A stretch of 64,000 nucleotides of DNA from Trinickia sp. Y13. Its GTDB lineage: Bacteria > Pseudomonadota > Gammaproteobacteria > Burkholderiales > Burkholderiaceae. Shown one piece after another: positions 25,545 through 34,981 of the stretch. The translations under genes were made by a program, and so were the position numbers. Position 1 is the stretch's first letter. Every line of letters begins with the position of its first letter. The notes beneath the pieces were generated by a model. That model was not told the origin of the DNA. It made no database searches and was given only the letters and a program-made list of their open reading frames with translations. The DNA is taken from assembly GCF_029522115.1 (NCBI RefSeq), contig NZ_JAKWFK010000002.1:62001-126000 (forward strand), read 5' to 3'.

Positions 25545-27221
25545 ATGAGCGCTCGCCGCGTCGCATCCCGCGCGCCGCGCCCTCGCCATCGGCTTTTTGC
25601 GCAATCCTCCATGACGATCGCTTCACTCTTTCCGTCGACTCGCCGCCCCGCCGTTCTCGCTTCGTTCCGCCTTTTCTCACGCCGTCCCTCGCTCGATCCG
25701 TCGCCCGCGACCCGTGCAGGCGCCGCATCCGCCCCGCGCCCGCCGCACGGCGATGCGCGTTGGCGCGTGGCATGCGCGCTCGTCACGGCCATCGCACTGG
25801 CTGCGGCCGGCCCGGCCGACGCCCGCAAGCTGCGGCATCATGCTCGCGCGCCCGTCGTAGCGCAGTTGCCCGTGTCGGTTACCAGCGCGCTCAAGCGCGC
25901 GGACGTGCCGCTTTCGTCGGTCAGCGTCGTCGTCGAGCGCATCGGCAATCGCACGCCGCTCGTCGCCCTGAATGCGCAAACGCCGATGCTGCCGGCGTCG
26001 ACCATGAAGCTCGTCACGACCTATGCCGGCCTGTCGGTGCTCGGCCCCGACTACCGCTGGCGCACGAGCGCCTATGCCGACGGCGAGCTCGACCGCAACG
26101 GCGTCCTGCACGGCAATCTTTACATCCAAGGCACGGGCGATCCGAAGCTCGTGCCTGAAGAGCTCATCGATCTAGTCGATAAAATCCGTCGAGCCGGCAT
26201 TAGCGGAATCGACGGCGCGCTCGTCCTCGACAAACGCTTTTTCGATCCCTCGACGCGCGATTTGCCGCCCTTCGACGACGATGCGGAAGCGCCGTACAAC
26301 GTCGGCCCCGATCCGCTGCTTTACGCCTTCAAATCGCTGTCGTTCACGCTCACGCCCGAGCCCGACGGCAGCGTCGCGATCGACGTCATTCCGGCGCTCG
26401 CGCAATTGCAGATCGACAACACGCTGCACGCCAGCGCCGGGGCCTGCGTCGGCGTGGATACGGCGCTCACGCCGAGCGTCACGCGCAGGCAAGACGGCAT
26501 CGTCGATGCATTGTTTTCGGGCGACTACCCGCTGCGCTGCGGGCCACGCACGATCAATCTCGCCATGCTCGATCACACGGCCTTCTTCGCGGGCGGCTTT
26601 CTCGCGCTATGGCGCTCGGTGGGCGGCTCGTTCGAAGGCACGACGCATGAGGGGCCGGTCCCCTCCGGCGCGCGGCTGATCGCGACGCACCGCGGTCCCG
26701 TGCTGTCGGACGTCGTGCGCGACATCAACAAGTTCAGCAACAACGTCATGGCGCGCAACTTGTTCTTGACGATCGGCGCCGTGGTCGACAAACCGCCCGC
26801 CACGCCCGCGAAGTCCACCGCCGTGATCGAACGGTTTCTGCGCACGCAAGCGCTCGACATGCCCGAGCTCACGCTCGCGAACGGCTCCGGCCTCTCGCGC
26901 GAGGAACACATCAGCGCGAAATCGATGGCGGACTTGCTGCAAAACGCGAACGAGAGCCCCGTCGCTCAGGTGTTCGTCGCGTCGCTGCCCGTCGCAGGCG
27001 TGGACGGCACCATGCGCAACCGGCTGCGCAGCGAACCGGTGCTCGGCAATGCCCATATCAAGACGGGCACGCTCAACGACGTACGTGCGATCGCAGGCTA
27101 CGTCGCGGCCGCGGACGGCCAAAGCTACGTGGTGGTCAGCTTCATCAACGACAAACGCGCCGGCGCGGCGCGCGCCGCCCACGACGCCCTGCTCGAATGG
27201 GTCTATCGGGGATTGCGCTAG
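25545..27221 (+). CDS. dacB: D-alanyl-D-alanine carboxypeptidase/endopeptidase (PBP4)
   Basis: This class C penicillin-binding protein (peptidase S13) trims or cleaves peptidoglycan crosslinks in the periplasm. Active-site motifs are STMK (S152-K155), SNN in INKFSNNVMARNL and KTG in HIKTGTLND. A hydrophobic export segment lies near residues 75-92 (ACALVTAIALAAAGPADA), unusually far in. A start at 25611 (MTIASLFPS) or later would give a more normal signal; the true start is unsettled. Length from 25545 is 558 residues. Confidence 0.92.
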   Translation: MSARRVASRAPRPRHRLFAQSSMTIASLFPSTRRPAVLASFRLFSRRPSLDPSPATRAGAASAPRPPHGDARWRVACALVTAIALAAAGPADARKLRHHARAPVVAQLPVSVTSALKRADVPLSSVSVVVERIGNRTPLVALNAQTPMLPASTMKLVTTYAGLSVLGPDYRWRTSAYADGELDRNGVLHGNLYIQGTGDPKLVPEELIDLVDKIRRAGISGIDGALVLDKRFFDPSTRDLPPFDDDAEAPYNVGPDPLLYAFKSLSFTLTPEPDGSVAIDVIPALAQLQIDNTLHASAGACVGVDTALTPSVTRRQDGIVDALFSGDYPLRCGPRTINLAMLDHTAFFAGGFLALWRSVGGSFEGTTHEGPVPSGARLIATHRGPVLSDVVRDINKFSNNVMARNLFLTIGAVVDKPPATPAKSTAVIERFLRTQALDMPELTLANGSGLSREEHISAKSMADLLQNANESPVAQVFVASLPVAGVDGTMRNRLRSEPVLGNAHIKTGTLNDVRAIAGYVAAADGQSYVVVSFINDKRAGAARAAHDALLEWVYRGLR

Positions 27222-27438
27222 CCACGGGGCATTCGGCGGCGCTGCCAAGGGCCGCGCCCACCGAATATTTCTTCTACGATCAAATGAGGCCGGCCGCGGC
27301 GCGAGCGTGTACGCTGTCGGGCAACGACCGGCGTGAGACCGATGGGGACGTATGTCCCACGCGCCGCCGGCAAGGCGGCCGCGCATGCTGCGAGGACCCA
27401 GGCATCCATAACTAAGAGACACGAAGGAGGAAGACGTC

Positions 27439-28341
27439 ATGCAATTCGACGCCGAATTGCTTCTGCTCGCCATGGCGCCCGTCTTTCTCGCATGCATCGG
27501 CTGGGAGGCATGGCACCTCGCGCGCACACGCCGGGCCGATCGGCTCTACAGTTGGCCCGACACGCTGTGCAACGCCACGCTCGCCCTGCTGCATCAAGGC
27601 GCTGACAAGCTCGCGTGGCTAGCCGTCGTGCCTTTCTACGCATACGTCTATGCGCATTTCCGGCTTTTTACCTGGCACGGCGGGTGGCTCTCGTTCGCGG
27701 TGCTATTCCTGGCCCAAGACCTGCTGTACTACGTGTTCCACCGGTGCAGCCACCGCATCCGCTGGTTTTGGGCCGCGCATGTCGTCCATCACTCATCTGA
27801 GCGCCTCAATCTATCGACGGCATTCCGGCAAAGCCTGATGTACCCGATCGCCGGGATGTGGGCGTTTTGGACGCCGCTGGCGCTGCTCGGCTTCCCGCCG
27901 AACCAGATCGTCGCCATCGTCCTCATCAATCTGGCGTTCCAGTTTTTTGTCCATACGCAGGCCATCGGCCGCTTGGGCTGGCTCGAATACGTGCTGAACA
28001 CACCGTCGATTCATCGCTGCCATCATGCACGCAACCCGCGCTACATCGATCGCAATTTTGCGGGCGTGCTCGTGATCTGGGACAGGATGTTCGGCACCTA
28101 TGTGCCCGAGGACGAGGACGATGCGCCGCAGTACGGCATCGTCGAACCGCTGCGCACGTACAACCCCTTGACAGCCACTTTCCACGAATGGCGCTCGATG
28201 CTCGCCGATGCGATGCAGGCGCCCCGCTTTGCCGATAAACTGCGCGCGATCTTCGGACCGCCCGAATGGGCGACGGCTTACCACGCGGCGCGAGCGCAAT
28301 ACGCACCAGATCACGGCCATGCCGCATACACGAGGAGATGA
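27439..28341 (+). CDS. sterol desaturase / fatty acid hydroxylase family protein
   Basis: This 300-residue integral membrane di-iron enzyme has the three histidine clusters of the family: HRCSH, HVVHHSSE and HRCHHAR. About four membrane helices lie in the N-terminal two thirds. It probably hydroxylates or desaturates a lipid; the substrate cannot be told from sequence. A strong AAGGAGGA ribosome site precedes the ATG. The stop overlaps an ATG of the downstream lipoprotein gene, so the two are probably co-expressed. Confidence 0.9.
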   Translation: MQFDAELLLLAMAPVFLACIGWEAWHLARTRRADRLYSWPDTLCNATLALLHQGADKLAWLAVVPFYAYVYAHFRLFTWHGGWLSFAVLFLAQDLLYYVFHRCSHRIRWFWAAHVVHHSSERLNLSTAFRQSLMYPIAGMWAFWTPLALLGFPPNQIVAIVLINLAFQFFVHTQAIGRLGWLEYVLNTPSIHRCHHARNPRYIDRNFAGVLVIWDRMFGTYVPEDEDDAPQYGIVEPLRTYNPLTATFHEWRSMLADAMQAPRFADKLRAIFGPPEWATAYHAARAQYAPDHGHAAYTRR

Positions 28342-28346
28342 AGTCG

Positions 28347-29477
28347 ATGGAACACGGTAAGAAGACACGAAAAAGCACTTGGCTGCGCCTCGCGCAAAGC
28401 TCGATCGCGTGCGCGGCGTTCGCGCTGCTCGCAGCTTGCGGCGGCGGTGGCGACAGCTCGCCGCCGGCCAGTTCGACGCCGGCCGGCGGCGTGGCGCTGC
28501 AGGCGGTCTCGTTCGGCGATAGTCTCTCCGACGTCGGCACCTACGCCTGGTACGCGAAGGCCAACTTCGGCGGCGGCGAGTTCACGACGAACCCGGGTTC
28601 GATCTGGGTCGAAGACGTCGCGGCCTACTACGGGAGCTCGCTCGCGCCTGCCTACTCCGGCGGCTTCACGATGGCGACGCCCACGGCGCAATCGGGCCTA
28701 GGCTACGCGCAGGGCGGTGCGCGCGTCGCCCTGCAACCCGGCGTCGGCAACCCGGTTCTGAGCACGGTGCCGATTACGACGCAGATCCAAAACTACCTGA
28801 GCGCGCACGGCAGCTTCAACGGCAATCAGCTCGTGATGATCCAAGGCGGTCCGAACGACATCTTCACGGCTGCGGCAGTCATCGCCGCCAATCCGGCCAG
28901 CGCGGCAACGGAAGTGACCGCGGTGCAGAACGCGGCGATAGCACTCGCCGGCGCCGTCGGCACGCTGCTGCAAAACGGCGCGACGAAGGTCGTGCTCGTG
29001 AACGTGCCCGACATCGGCAAGACGCCGCTCGGGTTGTCGTCGTCGGACGGCGGCGCGCTCCTCACGCAGTTGAGCCAGGTATTCAATCTGACGCTTACGA
29101 CGGCTCTGACGCAGGGCGGCATCATGAACAAGGTGATCTACGTCGACGCCTATACGTTCATCGACAACATGTCGGCGAACGCAACGGCCAACGGCTTCGC
29201 TGTCGCCAATACGGGCACGGCCTGCAACCTCACGAAGATGGCCTCCTCGGCCACGGCGTACGGCCAGGCCAACCCGAGCGTCCTGAACGGCATGACGCCG
29301 GCGCAGTTCGGCGCTTCGCTCGCCTCGTCGCTGTTCTGCTCGCCGCAGATGTACACGACGACCGGGGCCGACCAGAGCTATATGTTCGCCGACAGCGTGC
29401 ATCCGACGACGCGCCTGCACGCGTTGTTCGCGCAGCAAGTCGAACGGCAGATCGCGGCAGCCGGTATCGGCAAGTAA
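28347..29477 (+). CDS. SGNH/GDSL-type esterase lipoprotein
   Basis: This exported hydrolase of 376 residues has a signal ending at the lipobox LLAAC (Cys about residue 31), then a Gly/Ser/Pro linker. GDSL-family blocks follow: SFGDSLSDVG (catalytic Ser), GGPNDIF (block III Gly/Asn) and DSVHPT near the C terminus (Asp/His). It probably acts as a lipid esterase or lipase. An ATG at 28338 overlaps the upstream stop, but GAGGAG at 28332-28337 is better spaced for 28347. Confidence 0.88.
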   Translation: MEHGKKTRKSTWLRLAQSSIACAAFALLAACGGGGDSSPPASSTPAGGVALQAVSFGDSLSDVGTYAWYAKANFGGGEFTTNPGSIWVEDVAAYYGSSLAPAYSGGFTMATPTAQSGLGYAQGGARVALQPGVGNPVLSTVPITTQIQNYLSAHGSFNGNQLVMIQGGPNDIFTAAAVIAANPASAATEVTAVQNAAIALAGAVGTLLQNGATKVVLVNVPDIGKTPLGLSSSDGGALLTQLSQVFNLTLTTALTQGGIMNKVIYVDAYTFIDNMSANATANGFAVANTGTACNLTKMASSATAYGQANPSVLNGMTPAQFGASLASSLFCSPQMYTTTGADQSYMFADSVHPTTRLHALFAQQVERQIAAAGIGK

Positions 29478-29484
29478 TGTGGAG

Positions 29485-29536
29485 GCGAGGCGGCGCAACC
29501 CGCCTCGCTCGGCCTCGACGCGGCATGCCGTTTTTT
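29485..29536 (+). terminator. possible terminator after the GDSL gene
   Basis: The stem GCGAGGCGG (29485-29493) / CCGCCTCGC (29500-29508) is followed by a smaller CGGC/GCCG hairpin and six T residues at 29531-29536. The position just after the stop suits a rho-independent terminator, although the T-run abuts the weaker stem. Confidence 0.5.
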
Positions 29537-29651
29537 GAGAACGAGTGAAGAAGGCCCTCCCCAACTGACGCGCGGTTCTTCGCTCCCGCGAAACCGGGCG
29601 TTTTGCTTCGTATCGGCGCGCCCGGCTAGGCCGAGAAGGCACGAACGAGCG

Positions 29652-30701
29652 CTATGCGTCGGATGCAAACGCCGCCGCCGCGCGGCCGAGTCGATCGTTG
29701 ACCGCGATCCATTCGGGCGTGTCGGGGAGCTTTTCGACGAAGATGCGAGCCACCTGCGCACGATCGAGCGCGCGCAGCAAGCCGTAGAGTTCGCGCGCGT
29801 AAAGATGCGGATCTTCGGGCGCCGCGATGAAATGAACGTTGGCCGCGTCCGCCCATGCGCCGGCGCGCGAAACGCGGGCAACCAATGCAACGCGCACGCC
29901 TGCCGCGCTGGCTTCGCCCAGCATCGGTTCGAGCGCCGCGAACGGCAACAGCGCGAGCGGCGTGCGCGGCGCGTAATGCGCTTTGAGCGTGCCCGAGGCG
30001 CGGGGCGCCGTCGCATCGCTGCCGTCCGGCAGCTTCGGCGCGACGCCGAGCACCGCGGCGATCTCCAGCGGCGTCACCCGCCCCGGGCGCAGCAACGCAG
30101 GAAAGCCGCGCGAAAGATCGAGAATCGTCGATTCGATCCCCACATCGCAAGGCCCGCCGTCGAGCACGTGAATCGCTTCGCCGAACTCGTCGCGCACGTG
30201 CTGCGCCGTGGTCGGACTCACGTGCCCGAACCGATTGGCGGACGGAGCCGCCACCCCGCCATGCCCGCCGCGCCGCGCGCTGAACGCTGCCAGCAGCCTT
30301 TGCGCCACCGGGTGCGATGGGCAACGCAAGCCGACGGAGGTTTGCCCCCCGCTCACCGCATCGGGAATGTGCGGTGCACGCTCGAGGATCAGCGTGAGCG
30401 GCCCCGGCCAAAACGCGTCGATCAGCTTGCGCGCATCGGAAGGCAAATGCGCCACCCAGTATTGCGGGTCACCTTGCGGCGCCAGATGAACGATCACTGG
30501 ATGGTTCGCCGGCCGACCCTTGGCCGCGTAGATTCGCGCGACGGCAGCCGGACTCTCGGCATCGCCCCCGAGGCCGTAGACGGTCTCGGTCGGAAACGCA
30601 ACGAGTTCGCCCGCGTCCAGAAGCGCAGCGGCTTCGTCGATTTGCGCGTCGGAAACCGTCGGAACGCCGGGGGAAAGAGGGCGGTTGGGCATCGTCGCCA
30701 C
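29652..30701 (-). CDS. tsaC: L-threonylcarbamoyladenylate synthase (Sua5/YwlC/TsaC)
   Basis: This enzyme makes threonylcarbamoyl-AMP for the t6A37 modification of ANN-decoding tRNAs. The 349-residue protein is the long Sua5 form. The YrdC domain (about 15-205) has FPTETVYGLGGDA and KGRPANHPVIVHL, and the Sua5 C-terminal domain follows a linker near residue 220. It is the last gene of a minus-strand run after purC, purE and purK, 33 bases behind purK. The second ATG at 30692 is an equally good start. Confidence 0.93.
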   Translation of the reverse strand: MATMPNRPLSPGVPTVSDAQIDEAAALLDAGELVAFPTETVYGLGGDAESPAAVARIYAAKGRPANHPVIVHLAPQGDPQYWVAHLPSDARKLIDAFWPGPLTLILERAPHIPDAVSGGQTSVGLRCPSHPVAQRLLAAFSARRGGHGGVAAPSANRFGHVSPTTAQHVRDEFGEAIHVLDGGPCDVGIESTILDLSRGFPALLRPGRVTPLEIAAVLGVAPKLPDGSDATAPRASGTLKAHYAPRTPLALLPFAALEPMLGEASAAGVRVALVARVSRAGAWADAANVHFIAAPEDPHLYARELYGLLRALDRAQVARIFVEKLPDTPEWIAVNDRLGRAAAAFASDA

Positions 30702-30734
30702 GTCTGAACTATGGGCTAAATATAGGCCGCTCGC

Positions 30735-31943
30735 TCAGGCGAGCGAGATATGCAGCAGCCGTGCGCAATCGCGCGCGGCCGTGCGCGCTTCGTCGAGCGT
30801 CGCAGCCGTGAAATTCACGTGCCCCATCTTACGCCCGGGCCGCGCATCTTCCTTGCCGTACAGATGCAGGCGCGCGGCCGGCATCGCCGCCACCTCGTGC
30901 CAGGGCGGCGTGACAGGCGTCGTGCCGGCGCCGCCCTTCGGGCTCGCGGGGAACCAGACGTCGCCGAGAATATTGAGCATGACTGCAGGCGAATGCTGAC
31001 GCGTGTCGCCTAGCGGCATGCCCGTCATCGCGCGCACTTGTTGCTCGAATTGGCTCGCCGCGCAGGCATCGACCGTGTAATGGCCGGAATTGTGCGGGCG
31101 CGGCGCCATTTCGTTCGCGACGAGCGAGCCGTCTTCGAGCACGAAAAACTCGACGCAGAGCACGCCGACATAGTCGAGCTTCTCGGCGATACTGATTGCG
31201 GCCAACTGCGCTTGTTCGACCATTGCCGGCGACGCTTCAGGCGCGGGCACCACCGTCAACGCGAGCACGCCGCCGCGGTGGAGGTTTTGCGCGAGCGGAT
31301 AGACGGCCGTCGCGCCATTGGCACCGCGCGCGATGAGCGCAGAGACTTCGTATTTGAGGGGCAGCCGCTTTTCGAGCACGCACGGGACGCCGCCGAGCGC
31401 GCCGTAAGCCTCTCGCGCCTCGTCGACGCTCGCGACGCGCACTTGGCCCTTTCCGTCGTAGCCGAGCCGCGCCGTCTTCAAAATGCCCGGCAGCACCGCT
31501 GCGAGGGCCGCGTCGTCGATGGCGGCGAGCGTATCGGACGACTCGATTACGACGTGCGGCGCAACCGGCACGCCGGCTTCGGCGATGAAGCGCTTTTCGG
31601 CGATCCGGTCTTGAGCGATCGCAACGCAGCGTCCGGCGGGACTGACAAACGTCGTGCGGGCCAAAAAGTCCAGGCTTGCGGCCGGCACGTTCTCGAATTC
31701 GGTCGATACGGCCGCGCACAGGCGCGCTAGTTCGGTCAGCGCCGCTTCGTCGGTATAGGCGGCGCGTACATGCCGATCGGCCACGCTGCCGGCAGGGCTC
31801 GCTTCGTCGGGATCGAGCACGGCCACACGGTAGCCCATCGCCTGGGCCGCGAAGCAGAACATGCGGCCGAGTTGGCCGCCGCCGACCATCCCGAGCCAAG
31901 CGCCGGGCATGATCGGTGAAACGGGGGTGTTCTCTTGATTCAT
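30735..31943 (-). CDS. purK: N5-carboxyaminoimidazole ribonucleotide synthase
   Basis: This ATP-grasp enzyme of de novo purine synthesis converts AIR plus bicarbonate and ATP to N5-CAIR. It has 402 residues with the PurK N-terminal signature [13 protein letters not shown] and a central ATP-grasp fold ([33 protein letters not shown] carries the metal-binding Glu/Asn). The C-terminal domain is complete. It follows purE on the same strand and the two act in sequence. Confidence 0.96.
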   Translation of the reverse strand: MNQENTPVSPIMPGAWLGMVGGGQLGRMFCFAAQAMGYRVAVLDPDEASPAGSVADRHVRAAYTDEAALTELARLCAAVSTEFENVPAASLDFLARTTFVSPAGRCVAIAQDRIAEKRFIAEAGVPVAPHVVIESSDTLAAIDDAALAAVLPGILKTARLGYDGKGQVRVASVDEAREAYGALGGVPCVLEKRLPLKYEVSALIARGANGATAVYPLAQNLHRGGVLALTVVPAPEASPAMVEQAQLAAISIAEKLDYVGVLCVEFFVLEDGSLVANEMAPRPHNSGHYTVDACAASQFEQQVRAMTGMPLGDTRQHSPAVMLNILGDVWFPASPKGGAGTTPVTPPWHEVAAMPAARLHLYGKEDARPGRKMGHVNFTAATLDEARTAARDCARLLHISLA

Positions 31944-32055
31944 CGTTGAGTCGATCGGTCACGCCCGCGGCGCATCAAGCCGCAGCGGGACGGGGAGCCA
32001 TGGTCGCGAAAACGGGACCGGTGAAGAGGCCCGCCGCCACGGCGGGCCACCGCTC

Positions 32056-32577
32056 TTACAGCGCCGGCAGCACCATCGCGTGGGCCGCCTCATTTTGCTT
32101 GACGCGAAAGGCCGCGAGCCGCTCGGCGTACTCGGCCGATGTACCCGCCAATATCGCCACGGCGAACAGCGCCGCGTTCGCCGCACCAGCCTCGCCGATA
32201 GCGAACGTCGCGACTGGAACGCCCTTGGGCATCTGCACGATCGAATGCAACGAGTCGACACCCTTCAGATACTTGCTGGCCACGGGCACGCCCAGCACCG
32301 GCAGCGTGGTCTTGGCGGCGAGCATCCCGGGCAGATGCGCCGCGCCTCCGGCGCCGGCGATGATCGCACGCAAGCCGCGCTCGCGCGCTGTTTGCGCATA
32401 CGCGAACATTTCGTCCGGCATGCGGTGCGCCGAGACGACCTTCGCCTCGTAGGGCACCCCGAAATCTTGCAAGATCGCCACGGCGTGCTTCATGACGTCC
32501 CAATCGGAACTCGATCCCATCAACACGCCGATCACCGGCGCGCTATGCGTGTGGGCCGCTTGTGCTACTTCGCTCAT
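32056..32577 (-). CDS. purE: N5-CAIR mutase
   Basis: This enzyme rearranges N5-CAIR to CAIR. The 173-residue class I PurE has signatures [22 protein letters not shown] (catalytic His) and [10 protein letters not shown]. The ATG at 32577 starts the protein; the longer open frame upstream overlaps purC and is a shadow. It lies between purC and purK in a compact purine operon. Confidence 0.96.
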   Translation of the reverse strand: MSEVAQAAHTHSAPVIGVLMGSSSDWDVMKHAVAILQDFGVPYEAKVVSAHRMPDEMFAYAQTARERGLRAIIAGAGGAAHLPGMLAAKTTLPVLGVPVASKYLKGVDSLHSIVQMPKGVPVATFAIGEAGAANAALFAVAILAGTSAEYAERLAAFRVKQNEAAHAMVLPAL

Positions 32578-32609
32578 CGTGCGGTTTTCCTTTCGAAGCG
32601 TGCACTCGC

Positions 32610-33500
32610 TCACGCGAGCTTGCGACCCGTCAGCCGCTCGAGCGCTTCTTGATACTTTTCGCTCGTCTTGGCGATCACATCCTCGGGCAGCTTCGGCGCC
32701 GGCGCCGTCTTGCCCCAGTTTTGCGCTTCGAGCCAGTCGCGGACGAACTGTTTGTCGAACGACGGCGGGTTCGTGCCGACTTGGTATTGATCGGCCGGCC
32801 AGAAACGCGACGAATCCGCCGTCAAAGCCTCGTCCATCAGGAACAACTCGCCGTGGTTGTCCAGACCGAATTCGAACTTGGTGTCGGCGATGATGATGCC
32901 GCGCGTGGCGGCGTATTCGGACGCTTCCTTGTACAGCTTGATCGAGATGTCGCGGATGGTTGCGGCAAGCTCGGTGCCGATGCGCCGCTCGCAGTCCTCG
33001 AACGTGATGTTCTCGTCGTGCTGCCCCATTTCGGCCTTGGCCGCGGGCGTGAAAATCGGCTCGGGCAGCTTCTGCGCGTTTTGCAGCCCGGGCGGCAGCG
33101 CGACGCCGCAAACGGCGCCCGTCGCTTGGTAGTCCTTCCAGCCGCTGCCGGCGAGGTAGCCGCGCACGACGGCCTCGACGAGAATCGGCTCGAGCCGCTT
33201 GACGACCACCGCACGCCCCTTCACTTGCTCGACTTCATCGGCTGCGACGACCGACTCGGGCGCGATGCCCGTCATGTGGTTCGGCACGATGTGCTGCAAC
33301 CGCTCGAACCAGAAATTGGCCATCTGGTTCAGCACCTCGCCCTTGCGCGGAATCGGCTCACCCATGATGACGTCGAACGCCGACAAACGATCGGTCGTGA
33401 CGATCAGCAGCTTGTCGTTGGCGACCGCGTAGTTGTCGCGGACCTTGCCGCGGCCGAGCAGCGGCAGCGAGTGGAGCGAAGATTCGTAAAGGGTAGACAT
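32610..33500 (-). CDS. purC: SAICAR synthetase
   Basis: This is phosphoribosylaminoimidazole-succinocarboxamide synthase, which joins CAIR and aspartate using ATP. It is 296 residues, the longer form found in many proteobacteria. Motifs include [13 protein letters not shown] (ATP-binding loop), [16 protein letters not shown] and [18 protein letters not shown]. It is the first gene of the purC-purE-purK-tsaC run and lies after the fba terminator hairpin, so it probably has its own promoter in 33501-33640. Confidence 0.96.
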   Translation of the reverse strand: MSTLYESSLHSLPLLGRGKVRDNYAVANDKLLIVTTDRLSAFDVIMGEPIPRKGEVLNQMANFWFERLQHIVPNHMTGIAPESVVAADEVEQVKGRAVVVKRLEPILVEAVVRGYLAGSGWKDYQATGAVCGVALPPGLQNAQKLPEPIFTPAAKAEMGQHDENITFEDCERRIGTELAATIRDISIKLYKEASEYAATRGIIIADTKFEFGLDNHGELFLMDEALTADSSRFWPADQYQVGTNPPSFDKQFVRDWLEAQNWGKTAPAPKLPEDVIAKTSEKYQEALERLTGRKLA

Positions 33501-33642
33501 CGTCGTGAGCCGTCAGTCAAAAGTGATGAACGAATGAAACGAAAGACGCCGGCAAGCGTCATGCGCGCAAGCGGTCGAGAGCGGCCGCCCGCCAACCACA
33601 CACTGCAAAACAACCAACACCGCAAAACAACAAAAGGCAAAC

Positions 33643-33672
33643 GCCGTTCCCATCGATTGGATCGGGAACGGC
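33643..33672 (-). terminator. terminator downstream of fba
   Basis: The 9-base perfect stem GCCGTTCCC (33643-33651) / GGGAACGGC (33664-33672) has a 12-base loop. On the minus strand it is followed by the T-rich stretch GTTTGCCTTTTGTTGTTTTG, consistent with rho-independent termination of the fba transcript before purC. Confidence 0.72.
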
Positions 33673-33757
33673 GATCGCTCACACCAGGCGCGCGCCCGGC
33701 CCGACCATGCTCGCACGCAAGCCACGCGCTTGAACAGGCCAGGGCGCAGCAACGGGG

Positions 33758-34822
33758 TTAGCGCACCACTTGCGCCAACTCGCCCGCCTTGTACTTCTCC
33801 GCCATCTTGTCGAGCGCGATGGGCTTGATCTTGCCTGCCTGCCCTTCGCAGCCGAATGCGAGGTAGCGGTCGACACACACCTTCTTGGCGGCTTCGCGGG
33901 CCGGCTTCAGGTAATCGCGCGGGTCGAACTTGCTCGGATTTTCGAACAGGTAACGACGGATCGCGCCCGTGATCGCCAGGCGCAGATCGGTGTCGATGTT
34001 GATCTTGCGCACGCCGTGCTTGATCCCTTCTTGGATTTCCTCGACCGGCACGCCGTAGGTTTCCTTCATGTCGCCGCCGAACTCGCGGATCTCGGCCAGC
34101 AATTCTTGCGGCACCGACGACGAGCCGTGCATGACCAAATGCGTGTTCGGGATGCGCGCGTGGATGTCCTTGATGCGGTCGATGGCGAGGATGTCGCCCG
34201 TCGGCTTCTTCGTGAACTTGTAGGCGCCGTGCGAGGTGCCGATCGCGATTGCAAGCGCGTCGCACTGCGTCTTTTGCACGAAATCGGCGGCCTGCTCGAC
34301 ATCCGTCAAGAGCTGCTCGCGCGTCATCGTGCCTTCGGCGCCATGGCCGTCTTCCTTGTCGCCCTTCATCGTTTCGAGCGAGCCCAGCACGCCCAGCTCG
34401 GCCTCCACCGTCACGCCGATCGAATGCGCCATCTCCACGACCTTGCGCGAGACGTCGACGTTGTATTCGTACGAGGCGACGCTCTTGCCGTCGGCCTGGA
34501 GCGAACCGTCCATCATCACGCTCGTGAAGCCGCTGCGGATCGCGGCCATGCACACGGCCGGCGACTGACCGTGATCTTGATGCATCACGACCGGAATATG
34601 CGGATACGATTCGATCGCCGCCTCGATCAAGTGACGCAAGAACGCCTCGCCCGCATATTTGCGGGCGCCCGCCGACGCTTGCATGATGACCGGGGCGCCC
34701 ACCTGATCTGCCGCCGCCATGATCGCTTGCACTTGCTCGAGGTTGTTCACGTTGAATGCCGGTAGGCCGTAGCCGTGCTCGGCGGCATGATCCAGCAGTT
34801 GACGCATTGATACGAGAGGCAT
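33758..34822 (-). CDS. fba: class II fructose-1,6-bisphosphate aldolase
   Basis: This zinc-dependent aldolase interconverts fructose-1,6-bisphosphate with DHAP and glyceraldehyde-3-phosphate. It is 354 residues, of the Calvin-type class IIB subfamily. Visible motifs: [12 protein letters not shown] (zinc/catalytic), [12 protein letters not shown] and [11 protein letters not shown]. The ATG at 34822 ([13 protein letters not shown]) is preferred, with GGAGT upstream; the longer frame runs into the leader. It is downstream of pyk and pgk, a glycolytic cluster. Confidence 0.96.
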   Translation of the reverse strand: MPLVSMRQLLDHAAEHGYGLPAFNVNNLEQVQAIMAAADQVGAPVIMQASAGARKYAGEAFLRHLIEAAIESYPHIPVVMHQDHGQSPAVCMAAIRSGFTSVMMDGSLQADGKSVASYEYNVDVSRKVVEMAHSIGVTVEAELGVLGSLETMKGDKEDGHGAEGTMTREQLLTDVEQAADFVQKTQCDALAIAIGTSHGAYKFTKKPTGDILAIDRIKDIHARIPNTHLVMHGSSSVPQELLAEIREFGGDMKETYGVPVEEIQEGIKHGVRKINIDTDLRLAITGAIRRYLFENPSKFDPRDYLKPAREAAKKVCVDRYLAFGCEGQAGKIKPIALDKMAEKYKAGELAQVVR

Positions 34823-34925
34823 GCTGTACTCCTTGGATTGAAATCTGGGGTGCTCGGTCGGCACTTTTTTGTGCGAATGCGCGATTTTATCGCGAAGCGG
34901 GGGCCTCACCCGCACTTGGGATCGA

Positions 34926-34956
34926 GCGGCGCGCCGGACAACGTCCGGCGCGCCGC
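34926..34956 (-). repeat. long GC hairpin downstream of pyk
   Basis: A 14-base perfect inverted repeat (34926-34939 with 34943-34956) has a 3-base loop, read on the minus strand just after the pyk stop. There is no clear T-run, so it may act as an mRNA-end stabiliser or a rho-assisted terminator between pyk and fba. Confidence 0.6.
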
Positions 34957-34981
34957 CTGCCAACGGCTGCGCCGACAGTCG

